A DNA stretch of 64,000 nt. Origin: Inia geoffrensis (Eukaryota; Chordata; Mammalia; Artiodactyla; Iniidae). The stretch is from NCBI GenBank assembly GCA_036417435.1, contig CM070913.1, forward strand, positions 6,924,680 to 6,988,679, in the 5' to 3' direction. Both the position numbers and the translations under genes were made by a program. Under the pieces are notes generated by a model. That model worked only from the letters and a program-made list of their open reading frames with translations, made no database searches and was not told where the DNA came from. Of this stretch, positions 1 through 12,254 are shown one piece after another; position 1 is the stretch's first letter, and each line of letters begins with the position of its first letter.

Positions 1-3000
1 CCTGTAGTAACATATCCCAATTCCTTCCCCCTGACATGGAATAGTGGAGGAACATTGGAAGGACATGAGGTGATTAAGAAGTAGTCTTTTAGAGACGTCC
101 TATCAATGGCATTTTTGTTTTCTTAAAGAAAAGAGACATCCTCAGGCTAACCGTACATGTCTTTATTTCTAATAAAGTCACAGAATGGCAGGGCTCCCAG
201 TCAAAATTAACATTTTCTCTGTGGATCCATGATTAGCCTGTTTCATCAGACCCCAAAGATGCTGAGGTTGACCAACACTGGCTCATCTTGTTTTAGCGAG
301 CACGGCCTCCAAACAAGATGAACCGTGGATGCAAGCAGCCAGCTACTTTTCTGTACGCGGGAGAAAAGGTAAGTGAAAAGTGCTCCAAATACAAACATCA
401 TGTACTCATGCACACATCTTGTCAAAATTTTAAGAGATATAGCAAATCATTGACTGAGGTATCCTTCAGCTTGGGGTACCAGGATTATTTTAGAGTTTTA
501 AATCAGTACTTTAGCTAGCTATGATATTTCCTCAAACTCAAGAATATCAGTGTGTTTGTATATTTGTGTATTACCTTCACAAATTTGTTGGAGAATATAA
601 AATTAGTCAAATCTAAAGGAATCATTCATGGAAAACACAATTAATGTTTGTGGGTAGCAGTGGTTTGTTTTCTGTTCTTTTTTTTTTTTTTTTTTGTCTT
701 TGATTTTTTGGGTTTGTGACGTTTGCTTATGTAATCTATATTTGGAAGCACCACGAAGGTGGACAAAGTAGGGGCAGAGGTAGGGAGAGGAAAGATGTCT
801 ATTTCTTACTTATTTGTCCAAACTAGTATGTTCAAGGGCATTTAGAGATGAGACCAAGGGGACACACAACAAAACTTGTTTCCTGAACATGAGAAACATT
901 TTTCCCCACATAGTTGGGCTCAGAGGATGAATTCAGCTCACCACATCTTGGTTGAGTGTGAATACACAACTATTGTCTTCATTATGGTTTAAAGCAACAA
1001 CCAGAAAGGGCAGTGTATTTTCTGGCCAAGGCAGGAATGTGTCAGAAACACATAGCTCATGACATCAGGAAAAAATAAACTGACAATAATTGGAAGCCAT
1101 CAGGACAGAGATCACAGTACTGGGGCAGGCTCAATGTTAAGGGGTGTTAATTTTTCCTATGGGCAAAGGGCTCAAAGTCTTAAGGACTGCATTCTCAGTA
1201 GGAAACACGGATTCAATGAGCATTTGCATGTGTCTCCCCAGCCTGGCTCTAACATGGCAAGGCTTCCAAAAACCACCCACTCTGCTCTGTAAACAGATGC
1301 CTCCTGGCTGAAAGCGTCACTAACTTTGAAGGCTTGAAAGCCATATAAATTCAGTGAAACAAATTATGACCAATAAAAGTTGAACTGGATCTGTAAGACG
1401 GTGTTACAAAGCTGGCTGACTCTCATGGTTGGAAGATAGTTTTAGGACAGCGACTGAGAAAGATTCTTAAAGGGAAAGAAGCTGAGTCATTGAACCAAAA
1501 CAGCAGTGGCTCTGTTTGTGGCGCCCACTATGTGGGTATTTGCAAAATCAGACCAAATCTTTATCATCATGATAAAGTACGTTAACCAAAGGATAACACA
1601 GCTGGTCACCAATCTGATCAGTTTCATAGTTTTTAAAAAAGTAATCATCAAGGAATTTAGGAAGTGATAAACACAGAGGTACGTGGTAGGAAGACAAACG
1701 AGCAGGCTTGACTTTTCATTGTCATGGACACATGGAAGAGGACATCATCGTAGGTATAAATTGCTTATAACATGTTCACATGGTTATATTTTACTTGAAG
1801 GCATTAGAACTCCATCGTAGGTTGTAAACAGAAGAGTGATGTGCCCCGATGACCCCATTCATAGGTTCTTTAAGCCTTTGACACTTGTTTCCTGATCTGA
1901 TAGTCAAGCCAAGCTTCAGAGGAGGCTAAATGTAACAGCATTTAAGCGTTAGCACAGCTGAGCCTGACACAGGGAGTACTCCATGAACCTATGGGGCCCC
2001 TGTTGTTCGTACCTGTCCTTTACAGAGCCTCGGTGGGCTATGGAATTAGGAGCATCTGTATTGATAATTTTACTCATCAAACATAATGCAAATTATTACT
2101 GATATTAAAATATGAGTAAATCTCACCTGATTCATTCATTTTTCTTCTTTTTCCATTTTACTATGGGCATTTGTCAACAATTAATTGCATAACGGGTTTT
2201 TAAAATGTGTTAAAATAACCACCTAAATGTTTGTCTCACTCTTTTCTGATCCAGCTCTCGGTCCTCAGATGAGCTTACTTATAGGGTGACAGGGCTCCCA
2301 GACCACTTCCCACTACGGAAGAGTTTCTCAGAGGCACTTTGGGAACATTCTTTTTTGATGTGAAGGTGATGTGGCACTGGCTGAGTGCTCATGAGTGAAT
2401 GTGTTTTGGTGGCTTTGTTTGTTTTTATAAACTATAAACAAAGCTACAATCTCAGAACTACCTACCCAACTGGATGCTCTGTGTTTACGGGAGAGGAGAA
2501 GATGGGTCACTAGTCCCCGTGGCGGGACCAGTCCCACTGTGCCCCTGTCATTCATCTTCTTTATTATTTTTTCCTTCAAATTTCTCAGAAGACCTTTTTA
2601 CATTAAAGTCGAGACCAGAAAAAGTCAAAATATTAATGTTTTTCATTTAGCCAAAATATATCTAATTTGCTTAGAGAGTTTTAACAGTTTAGTCTTTTAT
2701 ACCTACTAAAGTTAAATAAATTTTCTTCAGGATTTCCCAAAAATGATGCTTTGGGAGAAGATGAAACATATGGAAAAATTTATCCAAAAAAATTTCTTTA
2801 GTTTTTTCTTTTCTTATGATTTTAGAAAATTATGAGAAAAATAAAGACTCATAATCCCACACTGTCAGAAACATCTACCAAACTCAATGGGAAGAAAAAT
2901 ATTATCCACCTTCAATATTAAATTCTACAGGTGTGTTGAATATTTCCCTGTTAGGCAAATAGGACCCTCAGTCTTCTAGAGAATTCTAGACCTGTCAGAT

Positions 3001-4255
3001 ATGGTTACAATGAAAAACATTTTTTTTTTCTGGGAGGTGGAAATATGCTAATGTCAAACCAATTGCATTTTTTTCAATTACCTCCAAGCAGGAAAGAAAG
3101 TGCCCATCTGAAATTCAGACCCACTTTTACCACATCGCATTCTTAATTATCTAGACAAATATGGCAACTTCTAGTTCACTTTTGCTGAGGAGATCTAGCC
3201 CCAGACTAACTTTCAAAAGCAGCTACCTTTCACAAGGACGTGGCAGCTGTTGGACACCTTGCAGGCACATTCTACTATAATTAGAGCCAAGAAACACTGG
3301 AGAACCATATCCAATTGAATCTGTGAAGAGAATGTTAGGCCGTCAGAACATCCTCACTCAAAATAGAATAGAGCAAAAAAAAAAATTGTTCGGTAAACTT
3401 TAAGATTTTATTTTTGAAAAATGCCTATGGAAAGAATGACCCCTACTAGAGATTTTTAAAAATGTCCATTAACTTTGAATGATGTCTTCTAATGATTTTA
3501 TCAAGTTTACATGTATATTAAGTCATTTGTATTGTTTGAAATTACTAGGCATCTCAGTTCCCTTTAGGGGGAGATACAAAAGCAACTTGTAAAAGATCAT
3601 GTCAAAATCAGCTCTGAGTTCCAAGTACACCCTGTGGGAAGGGGCTGGGTCCAGTATGTTTATAAGTGGGTCCCAGGCACACCTTGTCAGAGCCTGACCA
3701 AGGCCCGTACACCTGTGGGGTGTCCTGAGACCATGTCAAAGGAGACATGCCCTGGAGAGGAAGAAACATCAAACAGAATCTTTAAACAGAGTCAGAATTT
3801 GGGGAGACAGGAAGAGAATTGCCTGTTAAATTTTGGAATGTGTGGTCCAAAGGGGTCAAAGAGACAGTGAAGGATGCTTGTGGCATCCTCGTATTGAATC
3901 AAGGCCAAAGGGGCACCTTAGGCAGGGAGAGAAGGAGCCCAGGGCCTCGAAACTCAAAATAACGCCGACCAACCTTATCACACTTTCCTTTTCACTCTTC
4001 CCATCACACGCTCATATACTGTCCCACAGACACTCGGGTTTGGGGCTTGTCTTATTGAGAGGTGGACCATATCTTACACCACCCTTTTTATATTTCCCAG
4101 TTCAACTCTGTACCACGCAAGTGAATACTTTGTCTTAAAGGCACACATTTGGGTCAGAAGAGTCTACAGCCATGCTCGATAAACCCAGAAGGAGACTATG
4201 AGCAGATAAGTGCTTGACCAGCTCTCAGGAGACCCATCTTGTGAAGATACAGCAC
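1..4255. other. Unique non-coding sequence, left edge
   Basis: No gene, RNA gene or recent transposon is recognisable here. Open frames are below about 100 codons and none resembles a known family. A poly-T run lies near 680-700, without an attached SINE body. The only coding-like signal is the candidate exon at 297-368, listed separately. Part of this stretch may be old repeat too decayed for me to name. Confidence 0.6.
297..368 (+). other. Candidate exon with consensus splice sites
   Basis: The sequence shows a pyrimidine-rich run ending in TTTTAG at 291-296, 72 bases, then AAAAG followed by GTAAGT at 369. The 72 bases are open in two frames. Frame 0 gives 24 codons with an internal ATG at 318. 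The frame starting at base 3 is also open and contains DEPWMQAASYFSVRGRK. I do not recognise either peptide, and no flanking exon was found nearby. A chance match between splice-like signals is quite possible, and an exon of a long non-coding RNA would look the same. Confidence 0.25.
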
Positions 4256-4345
4256 TGGTGACTGAGCGGGTCATTTGATTTCTGTGGGCCCCAGTGTCCT
4301 GAACCATAAAGACCTAGAATTAATACCCCAATGTCTCTCTTTTAA
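4256..4345 (+). repeat. MIR-like SINE fragment
   Basis: The stretch follows the conserved core of the mammalian MIR element in sense orientation: a CTGAGCGGGTCATTTGATTT-like segment, then a CAGTGTCCTGAACCATAAAG-like segment where the consensus reads CAGTTTCCTCATCTGTAAAA, then an AATTAATACCCC-like segment. It is heavily diverged, as expected for an element older than the placental radiation. The GTAAGT just after it (4351) is therefore not taken as an exon donor. Confidence 0.5.
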
Positions 4346-5866
4346 AAAGGTAAGTCATTTGTTTTTCCTGTCGTATTTAATGACAGGAATCACAGAACCA
4401 GTGGCTTCCCACCACACGCACCTCTGAATTAACCTTTGAGCCCCTTGCTCGATGGGCATTTTCTTTATTGGACACAATGTCACTGACGTTGCATATCAGG
4501 GAGCAGTTCCGCCAAATCCAGGAAAAGAGCCTTCTCTACTAAAAGAAGTGGGATTGCTCCCAATCGCTGTTCTCATTCTATAGAGGTGCAAATGTTCGGA
4601 AAAGAGACAGAGAAAGAAAACCTCACAAATGAATTGAAAAAAAAAAAAGGGTTTGGTAACATATCAGGCAGCTGTATAGACTTTCCTTAGGACATTTCAT
4701 CTGCTTCCTGGGGGTCCATTACAGGTTGTTTTCTGGCTGTGGCCTGGGTAATTCAGGACACCTTAGCTGAGCCGCTATTTCTCCTTAGTAGTAGGGCCTG
4801 TGCCTGCCAAGCTTTGCCAAAGAGGCCCATCTCTATGGAATGCTCCCACCTCATGCTTTACGACGTGGAAAATGCTTAGAGGCAAATGGGAGTTTTATGA
4901 ATATAATGTTAATAAAAATTGATTTTTGAAAATGAAGCTGCCTCTTTATACTACCTGCAGGTAAATAAACAAGCCACTTGAGTGATAAATGCCTGGTTTT
5001 CCTAGTCATAATTGGCCAAATATTCTTTTACTTAAACAAGCTCCTGTTTAACTATGGACACAATATAGTAAAGAGATCAATTAGCAGTTTCTAGATAAGA
5101 CCTGGGAACTCACAGCTAAGGGGACTAGGCCAAAATGCTCTCCACCGCATCTATAAGTTGTTGGGTGCACCCCAGTCTTTCGGCCCTGCTTCCCACACCC
5201 TGAAGAAGGGCTGGGATCCAAGCAGTTATTTCACGATGGATGGCGTTCCTTCTTCATGACCTAACATGCTCCCATGATTTAAGCCATGGTTTTGGATGTT
5301 GTTGATGATTTATTGTATGAAAAATGTAAATGATCTGGATGGCAGATGTTTTATATTTTCTGACCATTCATTTTCAGTGGGAATGTAATTAAAATTTATG
5401 AAGTGTATCTGCTGAGTTGCAATGGCAATTGACAATCTCCTCCAGGGCTGTCTGTGTAGAGATGATGAGTAATTGTGGACGGTGAGGTGTGATGACAAGG
5501 GCAGGATGTGACATTTCTGCCATGGTGAGGCCACCTGGGCGAAGGACGGAGTTCCTTTGCCTTGTACCACGACCGCCAGCCCCACCCAACCCACGCCGTA
5601 GAGAGAGGCAAGTGTCCGTCCGTTCCCTTGCAGAGTCTGAAAGTCTATGCCAAGCTCCCGAGTTCTCTCATTTTCCCTAAGCACTTTCTTCTGAAAGCCA
5701 TGGTATAGGTCCTTGCTGGGGTTGCGGGGCTGTAATGTCTCCTCAGACACAGCCCACAGAAGGAACCTTGGCAAATTCCAAATGCCTTCAACGAGCTGTA
5801 TTGTTTGCATAAGATTTTTCCAAGTGTCAAAGTTACTGTGAGGGAGTGGCATTAAAAAAGGAACTA
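4346..5866. other. Non-coding sequence, possible conserved segment near 5290-5480
   Basis: No gene is recognised. The part from about 5290 to 5860 has few stop codons on the minus strand, so that a 271-codon minus-strand frame (5310-6125) runs through it and on into the neighbouring SINE. The peptide is not recognisable and about a third of it is SINE antisense, so I do not call a gene. The AT-rich, non-repetitive texture near 5290-5480 resembles conserved non-coding sequence, but this is an impression only. Confidence 0.4.
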
Positions 5867-6072
5867 GGGCTTCCCTGGTGGCGCAGTGGTTGAGAGTCCG
5901 CCTGCCGATGCAGGGGATGCGGGTTCGTGCCCCGGTCCGGGAAGATCCTACGTGCTGCGGAGCGGCTGGGCCCGTGAGCCATGGCCACTGAGCCTGCGCG
6001 TCCGGAGCCTGTGCTCCGCAGCGGGAGAGGCCACGGCAGTGAGAGACCCACGTACCGCAAAAAAAAAAAAAA
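5867..6072 (+). mobile_element. CHR-type SINE (short cetacean form), full length
   Basis: The element starts with GGGCTTCCCTGGTGGCGCAG and ends with an A-tail. The 5' part is tRNA-derived: an A-box-like TGGCGCAGTGG lies at 5879-5889 and a B-box-like GGTTCGTGCCC at 5922-5932. The rest is the GC-rich tRNA-unrelated body ending in GTACCGC before the tail. It is flanked by a perfect 12-bp duplication, AAAAAAGGAACT, at 5854-5865 and again ending at 6078. That proves target-primed insertion, and the lack of mismatches suggests a fairly recent one. It carries no protein. Confidence 0.95.
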
Positions 6073-6078
6073 GGAACT

Positions 6079-6985
6079 GAAAGCCTATGTATAGCCTCCA
6101 CTACACCTGTTATATGGTAACGCAATCATCAGTGTACATGTCCATCTGCCTACTAAACCGTGAGCACGAGGGCAAGCACCTCGCCTTCGATTCTCAGTAT
6201 TTCCCAAATCTAGCCCACGTCCGAGAACAGTGCCCGCCACGTGCATTGTTCCTGCAATTGGCTGACCGGTGCTGGGGAAGCTGCCTCTGGGGCGAGAAGA
6301 AAATTCTGCATGACGGGATTATCGGTTTGGTTTTCATTAGCCTGTGACCTCTTGTGAGACATTTTCTTTCATTAAGATTCTAAACTTTTACTACTGATAA
6401 CTTGACTATCATGCAGAATCTCTAGATCATCCCTCTGACTGTTCACACTCTCAATCCCAGTAAGCTATGTAAGTGGATGATCTAAATTCCGGAAGTAAAC
6501 AAGGTTCTTAAACTCCATTACTAACAGTGCAGATGCTCTGTGCCAAGACAGAAACCTTCATTTTGCTTCTGCTTCTCTTGCAACCAAATTTTCACGTGAA
6601 ATTGCTCAGGTCAGTTTGTGTGTGGTTCCCAGGGAGTATCATCTAAAGATGCTAATCTCAGTGGTCTGCAGTCCAAATATAGGTCGATCCCCATTATAAC
6701 CAATTGGAGTGTTTGTGTGCAATGCTACTTTTATCACCTCACCCTCTTCCATTGTACTCCCATGTTTATTTCTCTTCTCCCTTCTAGCAAGACTTCATAT
6801 CACCAGCGCACACGCACACTGTTTTATCATGTACTTTCCAAACCATTCATTCCATCCCATACAATTATTAGGATTCGTATTAGGTTGCTTTGGTAGCTAG
6901 TATGTCTCACTAAGACAGAAAAAAAAGGAAAATTACCAAAATACTGTATTTCTATTTCCTCAGACCCCAATTCTAGAGATAAGCA
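6079..6985. other. Unique non-coding sequence between SINE and L1 cluster
   Basis: Nothing recognisable. Short open frames (up to about 92 codons near 6618-6896) show no family resemblance and no splice context. Confidence 0.5.
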
Positions 6986-6989
6986 ATCT

Positions 6990-7815
6990 GGCAATTTCCA
7001 TTTTAACCTTTAATTACTTCATGTCCTTTGACCCTACATCCTCTTCAAGAAAGCTATCCTAACAACCTATAATCAGTACAAAAGTTTCCAGGATGTTCAT
7101 TGTCATGTATGACATGTCAAAAGATGGGAAAATTATTAAGTAAATTATGGTAGAGCCATATAACAGAATACCAGCTGAACATAACAAAATCATGTTTTCA
7201 TTCTTTGATCCTCAAATTCTACTTCTATGTATTATTTCAGAAATGAATTATTAGGGAGTCTCCATGGATATTTAGCCACAAGTAACGTTTGTAGCTTCAT
7301 TAAAAATCATAGAAGACTAATGACAATCTAACTGTCTGATAGTAGATCATTTGTTAGGTTACTTAACAGTAGAACACCATGCAGCTAATAAAACTGATCA
7401 TATGGAATATTATTCACTATAGTTATATCATATTATTTATTGTAAAATTAAATCATTATGGAAATTATGTATATAGTGTATATATTTATATGCATTATAT
7501 ATAATCACATAAACTTACATAAATATATATTTATATATAATTATAATATATAAACGAAATAATCTTGTATACGGTATATTATCATATATAATTTATATAA
7601 ATATATAATGATATTTATATACATATACTTACACACATATATAATACTATTTTTACTCCAAGTGCATAAAAATAGAAACAAGAAAACCGAATAGATAACA
7701 GTAGTCATTTCTAAGTGCAGGAAGTTTTACTGATTTTTATTTCCTTACCTTTATTTTCTGTATTTTCTTACAAAGAATCTATAAGCTTGTGTAATAAAGA
7801 AAAGTAAACGTCATA
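6990..7815 (+). mobile_element. Old LINE-1 3'-end fragments (L1ME-like) with internal AT-rich expansion
   Basis: Two partial copies of the same L1 3' segment lie head to tail. The first is about 7020-7185, with CTTTGACCCTACATCC-like and GGATGTTCATTGTCATG-like blocks. The second is about 7199-7425, with CTTTGATCCTCAAATTCTAC and CACCATGCAGCTAATAAAAC. After an AT-rich stretch (7440-7650) the typical L1 3' terminus returns at about 7690-7810, with GATTTTTATTTCCTTACC and TCTGTATTTTCTTACAAAG. The coding part is absent. Divergence is high, so this is an old, dead element. Confidence 0.65.
7440..7650. repeat. AT-rich degenerate (TA)n microsatellite
   Basis: About 200 bases made almost entirely of TATATA, TTATAT and ATAATATAT words with a few C and G. 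It sits inside the L1ME-like cluster and probably grew from the A-rich part of that element. No unit is kept perfectly for long. Confidence 0.85.
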
Positions 7816-7884
7816 AAACCCCTATTTTGAAAACTATCATATTAAGAGACAAAATCAGAATCCAACTTTCTGTTTAAAGTGCTG

Positions 7885-8075
7885 TGTCCAAATTTTGTCT
7901 TTAAGCATTTGGAGTATAACACGTACGCCTCCAAATAATACGGATACGGATACAATTGTTCCTAAGGTTTTGGTATTTGGGGTGATTTTTGTTTTACTCT
8001 TCACAACTCTGTATTTTCCACATTTCCTCCTGAAAGCATATATTTTATCATCAGAGAAAACAATAAATAACAATT
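7885..8075 (+). mobile_element. Second L1 3'-terminal fragment
   Basis: TATTTGGGGTGATTTTTGTT, then TGTATTTTCCACATTTCCTC, then CATATATTTTATCATCAGAG match the same L1 3' terminus seen at 7690-7810, ending in AAACAATAAATAA. This is a separate copy about 200 bases downstream in the same orientation. It is either a second insertion or a local duplication. Confidence 0.55.
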
Positions 8076-10125
8076 ATAGGATATGGAGAGAATTTGAGGC
8101 CTTTTAAAAAATGTTAGTTAAAAGACTAAAAAAGAGAGTGAAATATTGAGTGAATTTGGGGAAATCTGAAGAAACTCGAACACCTCTCATTTCTTTTCTT
8201 TTCTTTAAATTTGATGTTTCAGCTGCGTCTCTACTGCCATAATGTTTACCAAAGTCAGTGCTCAGATTTTCATTGACAACCCTAGGCATTATGAAGCTCG
8301 GCTCCTGTAGAACTGTCATAATAAAAAGACATTAACATTTTAGTATTTGGACAAAATGTTTAACACCCAAACATTTGTATTTTTCCTTCAGTTTTCAAAA
8401 CAACTTTAAATCTCTCTTTTCAAAACAGTGTTAAATGATGTCACTCATTAGCTAGCAGGTGGCTGGGAGTCGAGAACTGTATTGAATTCTCCCATTTCCA
8501 GTGTAACTTGAAGCACAGTCTAGGTGAGGGTGCCAAGCAGGGACTCCGCCTGGGACCTCTCGAAGCCTGCCGCTGAGCACCTGGGGCGGCACGTGTGCAT
8601 GTGTCTCAGTGTCCACGTCGGGACAGGGGTGTCATGGAGGAGACCAAAGCTTGTCTGGACGGGTCTGGACCTGGGACGTGGGGCTGCCAGCAGTGACAGA
8701 ATCGGCACTGCCCAGGGTGTACGAGCAGTGTGTCCCACAGCTGAAACCGTGTCAGAGGTCCAGCTGTGGTATTTAGGATGGACCGAAAAAGAGGTTTATA
8801 GTATCAGGGAAACAAGAGGGGGAAATCCTGACCTGCGTGTAATCACAGCAGGGGAAAAGAATGTGGCATGGATCACGCAGTTCTCTTGTTGATGTTCAGC
8901 TCAAATGACAGTTGAGGTGGCAACAATGACAAAGAGTAATCAAGAGGACATTCAGAGAAGGAAATCGTCTTGAGTCCTGTCTGCACGAGCCCAGCAAGGC
9001 TAACTCTACACAGAGACAAGGAGGCCCAGCCCCTGAGCTGGTGGAAAGTTCTGGACGTCTGCCTATGGCCTCGCCAAATCCAAGTGGCTGGTGTGGATTG
9101 GCCCCTTCTTGTAACATGTGCTCCATCTGCAGGAGGGAACCGTCTATCAGGATTTCATTATACCAGTGTGCTTTTTTTGGGGTGGTGGTGGCGGGGGGGG
9201 TCATGCCCAACCATCCCATCGCCAGTTTTGCAGCCAGTGGGCACCCTTCAATCTCGGCAAAGGCCCATCGCCCTGAGCTGATCCCAGGCACGACATGTAG
9301 CAGCCCAAGCTGTTGAGAGAGCCCAAGTCACAGGGTTATCATCCTTATGACCCAGTGTTTGGGGGCGTGGACAGCCAAGCACAGTGGCATGGAATGCAAC
9401 ACATGATGGATAACATCACGACATTAAAAGTCACTGAAACATTGGGATAATAAGTGAACACATTGTACAAGATGGTTGTGAAGACCGAGGGAGGAGATGA
9501 CACACCGTGGAGAGACAGTGACCGGCAGGTAGTAAACACTCAGCAAGTGGGAGTCGCTAAAGCCTTATTATTATTGGTTCCACACATTTGCTCAGCATCG
9601 AACAGATTTCAAACCATCTTTATGAGCAGTGCCATATGTGCTGCTCACCTTACTCCAGAGACAGACAGAGAGAGAAGCGATTGTAATTATTCCCAGGTTC
9701 AGGTGAGGGACTGTGACCTCACAGTATCCAGCGGTAACCAGCCGGGACTCCAAGGCCCGGGAACTCTACTGTCAGGGCTCTATCGATACCCCAGGCTGCC
9801 CTTCCAGGATCGTCAGCACCCACTCTGCTTGTTTCTTGTCACTTTTTCCTTTTAAAAATCGCGTGATTTATAAACTCACTAACTGGAAGCGCTGAAGGCG
9901 TTCCTATTAGGATTGCCGATTCAGTGGTGACAGCCCAGGTCATTGCACAAGGAAACCCACGGGGGTCTTGACCCTGCGGTGATCTCTCAACAGTTCAAAT
10001 TGTCCCTTTTCGAGCTCTCCTGTAAGCACTAATGTGCCCCTGAGATGCATCTTTCTTTCCTGGCTGGGACCCCTAACCCACCCCAGAACTCAGGAGTTTC
10101 TCTGGACGCAGGCACAGCATCAATA
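8076..10125. other. Non-coding, GC-richer sequence
   Basis: No gene is recognised. From about 8520 to 9800 the DNA is GC-richer and carries overlapping open frames on both strands (up to 133 codons near 9454-9855) with no recognisable domain. A G-rich run lies near 9180-9200. The 9540-9780 part may contain a very decayed MIR, which is too weak for a separate call. Confidence 0.5.
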
Positions 10126-10129
10126 ATAA

Positions 10130-10310
10130 AAATGGTGCTGGCTGCTGTGCCGAGGGGTGGCGTGTGACCAGCTACACTGTTCCCCAGTTTAATCCTTACA
10201 GGGACCCTCTGACAGGTAAGGGGGCAGAGCTCAGACAGCCACTGAGATGACAAAGGCAGAATGTGAATTAAGGTGGGTCTGATTTTAAACTGAAGCTCTT
10301 AGCCACGATG
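10130..10310 (-). repeat. MIR SINE, antisense
   Basis: Blocks matching the reverse complement of MIR are visible: TTTAATCCTTACAGGGACCC, then GACAGGTAAGGGGGCAGAGC, then TGAAGCTCTTAGCCACGATG. The order is correct over roughly 180 bases. The GGTAAG inside is part of the repeat, not a splice donor. Confidence 0.65.
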
Positions 10311-11922
10311 CAGGTCCATCTCCCTGGGGTTGGGGGCGGGCGGAAACCAGACCCTAAACAGCCCTCTGCCCCCTCCAGTCTTTTGCCCCCCATAGACTCT
10401 GCAGAGAGACCAGCGGCCTTCCACCCGCCGGGTCTCGCCTGGCGCCCTTCTCTCTTTAGTACTCACCACGACGGATTCCCCACTGGGACTCATCCTGTCT
10501 TCTTGTCAAGTTTAACTAGTTGAATAGAAACAGATGCAGGAGGTTTGGTTAGTTTAACAGTGACTACACTTTATAGCCACAGAGAAACGTCTGCAGTGGT
10601 CTCCAGGGAGAGTCTGCACCTCTCTGCCCCTTTTCACCCCTCCCTACGAGCCTGGCCCCTCACCTCCCCATCCTGCAATTTCCATAATTGTCCTTCACAC
10701 AGCCAACACCTGCTGGTGAGTAGGTGCCGACCATCTGCTGAGCCACAGGGAGAGAGAGAGAGCCCTAGCAGTGGTTACTGTCTGATGGGAGGTGTAAACC
10801 TTTGTGTTGAAGAGCCCTGGGTACCAGCAAGCCACTAGGGCATCAGAAGCTACCCCTAAACTCAGAGGCTTCATGTTTAAATTCTAACCTATCATTTGTC
10901 ACAAATTTATGACTCAGCCGCGCCGTTTTGTTGACCCTGGTTGGACTCACTCACCTGCCCCCAGCGGATGGCTTGCTGGGGACTGGCTGGTGGGCATGGC
11001 CTTGGCTGGGGCAGCTTAGCCCCTTTGTATGCCCCACACCCTCCAACAAGCTGGTGTCCTCGTGAGAGGAGCAAGTGTCCAAGAAAGAAAGTGGAAACAC
11101 GAAAGCACGTTTCTCAGCTCAGCTTGTGTGGACTCTGTCCCATCGGCCAGAACAGGTTCCATGGCCACGGTCAGTGTTGGTGTGGAAGGGCACAGGCAAC
11201 AGAGTGGACACAGAGAGACAGAGAAATGGGGGCCGTGTGACCCCACTACTGGGATGGCGTCCTCTTCCAGCCAACTCAAATCCCGGTGGCTGCCGTTTTA
11301 GCCAGTTTCATCCTGAAATAAATCCGTTTTTCTCTCAGAACCAACACATCACTTCTGCTCATGTAGAGGCTCCACGGACAAGCTGGAACATTCTAAGCGG
11401 CCAGGGAGACACAAGACGGGTCTCGGGAAAAGCGTGTCCCGCGGGGGAATTGGCGAGAGGGTCGAAAAACGCGAAACACACATCCCACTTGGAACTGCGT
11501 CTTCTCCAAAGAATGTCACATTTTGAGTGGAAAGGGGAAGACGAGGGGGAGCCCCAAACCTAACACTCTGAAGTCATGTATTTTTCTCTCTTGACTAATT
11601 AAGCTTAACCAGAATGGTGGACCTGTCAAACTTGGGGAACCTTTTCTGAGAGAAGAAAGGAACCTGCTCTCCAGGTGGGTTTCCCAGCGCTGGCTGGTTC
11701 CCACCGCTGTATACACCTGGCATCCATGACAGCACCGTCAAAAATAATAGCTAAAAAACTCACTGTCTGTCACGATGAAATAATTATGTATGGGGCTTTT
11801 CTTACACTCGAGATGGATTATATATTTCATTGAGGAAAATATATGTGGCTTTTAAAGAATGTAATACATTGAGGGCACTGCAGAGACTAATAGCCAAATA
11901 AAGAATTTTTCAAAAAGTTCTC

Positions 11923-11968
11923 TGTGAGTGTGTGTGTCTGTGCGCGCGCGAGCGCTTGTGAGCGTGTC
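11923..11968. repeat. (TG)n / (CG)n alternating purine-pyrimidine tract
   Basis: TGTGAGTGTGTGTGTCTGTG runs directly into GCGCGCGCGAGCGC and then TTGTGAGCGTGTC. Alternating purine-pyrimidine with a GC core is the sequence type most prone to form left-handed Z-DNA. It is short and imperfect. Confidence 0.8.
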
Positions 11969-12254
11969 ACTCATGGAGAGATGGAGGATGTCTTCCTAAG
12001 CTGGTTAATTACAAAATGCTTTAGTGTTCTATTACACCCTTATCGGTAATTAATCACCACTTTGATGTAAAGTTCAGCCTCAGAAAAGTAGCATGAAATT
12101 GTCCTTCATGTTTGAATGAGGTTTTTTAGGGGTGAATAGAGACTCTGACCGAGATAGGAGTTTACTCCCCTTGGAAACAGGAAACAGGAATGATCATCTT
12201 CTACTGGGTCTGTTCCCTTGGGGTGTGGATGGGGCTCAAACAAAAGGAGGCAGG

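Noticed and set aside
4351..4356. GTAAGT donor after AAAAAG
   Set aside because: It directly follows a MIR-like fragment and has no convincing acceptor or open frame upstream.
5879..5932. tRNA-gene-like A and B boxes
   Set aside because: They belong to the tRNA-derived head of a SINE with an A-tail and flanking duplication. There is no cloverleaf-forming tRNA gene.
10945..11020. Minus-strand GGGGCAG/GTGAGT donor-like site
   Set aside because: A good donor, but the only upstream acceptor lacks a pyrimidine tract. The frame is proline-rich, as expected from GC-rich DNA.
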